DNA of 7,383 nucleotides from Acidimicrobiales bacterium (GTDB taxonomy: Bacteria > Actinomycetota > Acidimicrobiia > Acidimicrobiales > Poriferisodalaceae): positions 1 to 7,383 of the forward strand of contig JASMKJ010000562.1 in NCBI GenBank assembly GCA_030749275.1. Direction: 5' to 3'. The notes under the pieces were generated by a model. That model worked only from the letters and a program-made list of their open reading frames with translations, was not told the origin of the DNA and did not search any database. The position numbers and the translations under genes are program-made. Of this stretch, positions 5,737 to 7,383 are shown in pieces. Position 1 is the stretch's first letter. Every line of letters starts with the position of its first letter.

Positions 5737-7002
5737 CTAATCACGGTCCGGGATCAGGCGCGCAACGACTTTCCCGATTTCGTAAACAGATTCGGTGCCA
5801 CCTGCATCGTTGTTGACGAGGTTTGTCGAAATTCTCATTACCAGTTCTGTTAAGACTCTGGACTGAATCCCAAGACGAGTAAAGCGCCTCATCAACCCCG
5901 GTCGCCCCAACGCCTTAGTGGCCAGTCGACCAAGTCGGTAGTAGTGGTCGTATTTCGAGATCAGTTGCTTCTCGTACTGACGCAGTTCCAGACCATCACC
6001 ACTCTCGATTGCTTGATCGATCACCGAGGCTGCAAGCCTCCCGTTGCTCAGAGCTGGCTCTATCCCATCACCGTTAAACGGGTTTACGCTCCCTGCAGCA
6101 TCTCCAACGACAACCCAATTTGGTCCTGACCTCGGCCGAACCGAAGCTCCCATTGGCAGGCGGCCCCCTTCAGGTTCACCTTCACTATTTTCGATGTCGA
6201 CTTCCCAGAATTCAGGTATTTGGGTCATCCATTCCTGAAATAGCTCTTGGATGGATCGGGGGTCATTACCGTGATGGTGGCTGAGCAGTCCAACCCCGGT
6301 ATTGACTGTCCCATCACCCACAGGGAACACCCAGCCGTACCCGGGCAGCTGTTGCCCGGCACTGTCCCGCAGATCAAAGACCGACTCAATTATGTCGTCA
6401 TTGTGTTGTGGGCTCGGAAAATAACCGCGCATCGCGACTCCTTGAGCGTATTGCCTCGTTCGGGCGGTTCCGAGAGCCCTCCCAAAAGGAGAGAGCGGCC
6501 CATCTGCTATGACGACGAAGCGCGCGCGAACTTCGATCTTTCCACCAGGCCCGGTTCCCTTTCCTGAACCCAATGCATGGCATCCACGTAGATGACCGTG
6601 CTCAATAATGGGTTCAGTCACCTCAACTCCTGTCCAAACCTGAGCTCCAGCGTCACCCGCGTGATTGATCAACAATTCATCAAGACACCGACGTCTAATG
6701 ACCAAGCCGTGGCTGGGGTGATCATGGTCAGTTGGCCACCGCAGTTCGATGCTTTGACCATCTGCTGTCATTCGCAGACCGTGATGTCGGTGAAAAGTGG
6801 TCCTGTCGACATCGATTTGCATTTCGTTTAGATGCCCGACGGCTTTCGGAGTTAAGGCATCCCCGCAAACCTTGTCGCGGGGCATCGTGTCCTTCTCTAA
6901 CAAAACAACCATGCGTCCTGATTTAGCTGTCCAATATGCCGCTGCGGCACCGGCGGGTCCTGCCCCGATTACTAAGACTTCCGTCGAAAGACGCATAGAC
7001 AT
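5737..7002 (-). CDS. Geranylgeranyl reductase family flavoprotein (MenJ-like)
   Basis: An FAD-dependent reductase of 421 residues, the usual length for the family. The N-terminal FAD-binding loop is VIGAGPAGAAAA (11-22), followed by the acidic end of the second strand at LLEKD (34-38) and the family mark PRDKVCGDALTPKA (41-54). The middle holds VVIADGP (163-169) and GYGWVFPVGDGTVNTGVGLL (221-240), and the second FAD motif is VVVGDAAGSVNPFNGDGIEPAL (297-318). These enzymes saturate isoprenoid chains, including the menaquinone tail (mycobacterial MenJ, Rv0561c), chlorophyll phytyl chains and archaeal lipids; in an actinobacterium the menaquinone tail is the likeliest substrate, but this is inferred. 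The ATG at 7002 has GGAGGG ten bases upstream; Met3 is a weaker alternative start. A c-type cytochrome gene lies 68 bases upstream on the same strand. Confidence 0.88.
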   Translation of the reverse strand: MSMRLSTEVLVIGAGPAGAAAAYWTAKSGRMVVLLEKDTMPRDKVCGDALTPKAVGHLNEMQIDVDRTTFHRHHGLRMTADGQSIELRWPTDHDHPSHGLVIRRRCLDELLINHAGDAGAQVWTGVEVTEPIIEHGHLRGCHALGSGKGTGPGGKIEVRARFVVIADGPLSPFGRALGTARTRQYAQGVAMRGYFPSPQHNDDIIESVFDLRDSAGQQLPGYGWVFPVGDGTVNTGVGLLSHHHGNDPRSIQELFQEWMTQIPEFWEVDIENSEGEPEGGRLPMGASVRPRSGPNWVVVGDAAGSVNPFNGDGIEPALSNGRLAASVIDQAIESGDGLELRQYEKQLISKYDHYYRLGRLATKALGRPGLMRRFTRLGIQSRVLTELVMRISTNLVNNDAGGTESVYEIGKVVARLIPDRD

Positions 7003-7012
7003 CGGTGGGGTT

Positions 7013-7018
7013 CCCTCC
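7013..7018 (-). promoter_or_regulatory. Ribosome binding site of the geranylgeranyl reductase gene
   Basis: GGAGGG on the minus strand, ten bases before the ATG at 7002-7000. It is a strong anti-Shine-Dalgarno match and favours this ATG over the one two codons later. Confidence 0.6.
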
Positions 7019-7070
7019 GTCCGAATGTGACGCTGGAGAGTATGTTTAGCGCACCCAGACAGGAATCAAG

Positions 7071-7383
7071 TTAATGACCGCCACCGTGGTCACCGCCGCC
7101 CGTGTCTTTCCCACCACCGAGCTCTTCCCACTCGGCATCACGAGTAGCGACTTCCTCGTCGCTTAATTCCTCACCACTCACCACTTCGCGGATGTATCTA
7201 GCCACTGAATAAACTTTGTATTCCGTGAGCGAACCGCCAAAGCCCGGCATGTTCGCCCCAGTCGCACCCGAGATGTGTGCTCCTCCCGGCCGGTCTGTAG
7301 CTCCATAAGGGTTACCAATACCAATGCCCTCTGAGCCGACGGTAAGCCAAAGAATCATGTCCGCGTCAAGTTTGGGAAACGTT
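7071..7383 (-). CDS. c-type cytochrome, C-terminal part (5' end outside window)
   Basis: The frame is open through the right edge, with at least eight further residues (TFPKLDAD) before the first Met codon at 7358, so only the last 104 or so residues are present. The part seen resembles the end of a class I cytochrome c domain: a segment with MILWLTVGSEG, then GANMPGFGGSLT, whose Met (codon 7248-7250) is the probable sixth haem ligand, then the C-terminal helix YKVYSVARYIREVV. The haem-attaching CxxCH and any signal peptide would lie outside the window. An acidic linker leads to the unusual tail GGGKDTGGGDHGGGH. Such proteins work in electron transfer on the outer face of the membrane. The gene may be co-transcribed with the reductase behind it. 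Without the CxxCH the call rests on the Met-ligand region alone. Confidence 0.65.
   Translation of the reverse strand, partial: TFPKLDADMILWLTVGSEGIGIGNPYGATDRPGGAHISGATGANMPGFGGSLTEYKVYSVARYIREVVSGEELSDEEVATRDAEWEELGGGKDTGGGDHGGGH

Noticed and set aside
5944..7030. Several plus-strand open frames of 61-106 codons opposite the geranylgeranyl reductase gene
   Set aside because: All are antisense to a well-supported flavoprotein gene, without recognisable domains or ribosome binding sites.
7021..7070. Possible minus-strand promoter (TTGATT and CATACT) between the cytochrome and the reductase genes
   Set aside because: The two boxes are 19 bases apart and each departs from consensus; not better than chance in a region of this length.

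Overview
The window looks like a chromosomal piece of a free-living actinobacterium, most likely from the Acidimicrobiia and possibly one of the marine lineages. This is inferred, not proven. The reasons are an MshA-like glycosyltransferase next to a YbjN-domain gene, the mshA ... proC ... hemC-hemD order that from memory resembles the Mycobacterium rv0486-rv0511 region, moderate GC content, and frequent GTG and TTG starts with 4-base NTGA overlaps. There is no sign of phage, plasmid, insertion sequence, CRISPR array, tRNA or rRNA.

Layout. Positions 1-3186 (+) hold a tightly packed run: the C-terminal part of an MshA-like GT4 glycosyltransferase (cut by the left edge), a YbjN-domain protein, proC, a SAM hydroxide adenosyltransferase-family protein (DUF62) that has lost key catalytic residues, and a 29-residue single-membrane-segment peptide. 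An 8-bp stem-loop covers the end of the peptide gene. Positions 3187-3350 are the only sizeable non-coding stretch on this strand; they hold two adjacent dyad symmetries and probably the promoter of the next operon. Positions 3351-5667 (+) hold hemC, hemD and a HAD-family phosphatase. Positions 5668-5736 are a short convergent gap. Positions 5737-7383 (-) hold a geranylgeranyl-reductase-family flavoprotein (MenJ-like) and, upstream of it, the C-terminal part of a c-type cytochrome that runs off the right edge.

How the genes fit together. HemC and HemD carry out consecutive steps from porphobilinogen to uroporphyrinogen III. A c-type cytochrome consumes haem, and the reductase probably saturates an isoprenoid chain such as the menaquinone tail, so the right half has a respiratory-cofactor theme. 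The left half is redox and amino-acid housekeeping: mycothiol-type thiol synthesis and proline synthesis. The points most worth a second look are the degenerate DUF62 protein, the tiny membrane peptide coupled to it, and the dyads in front of hemC.
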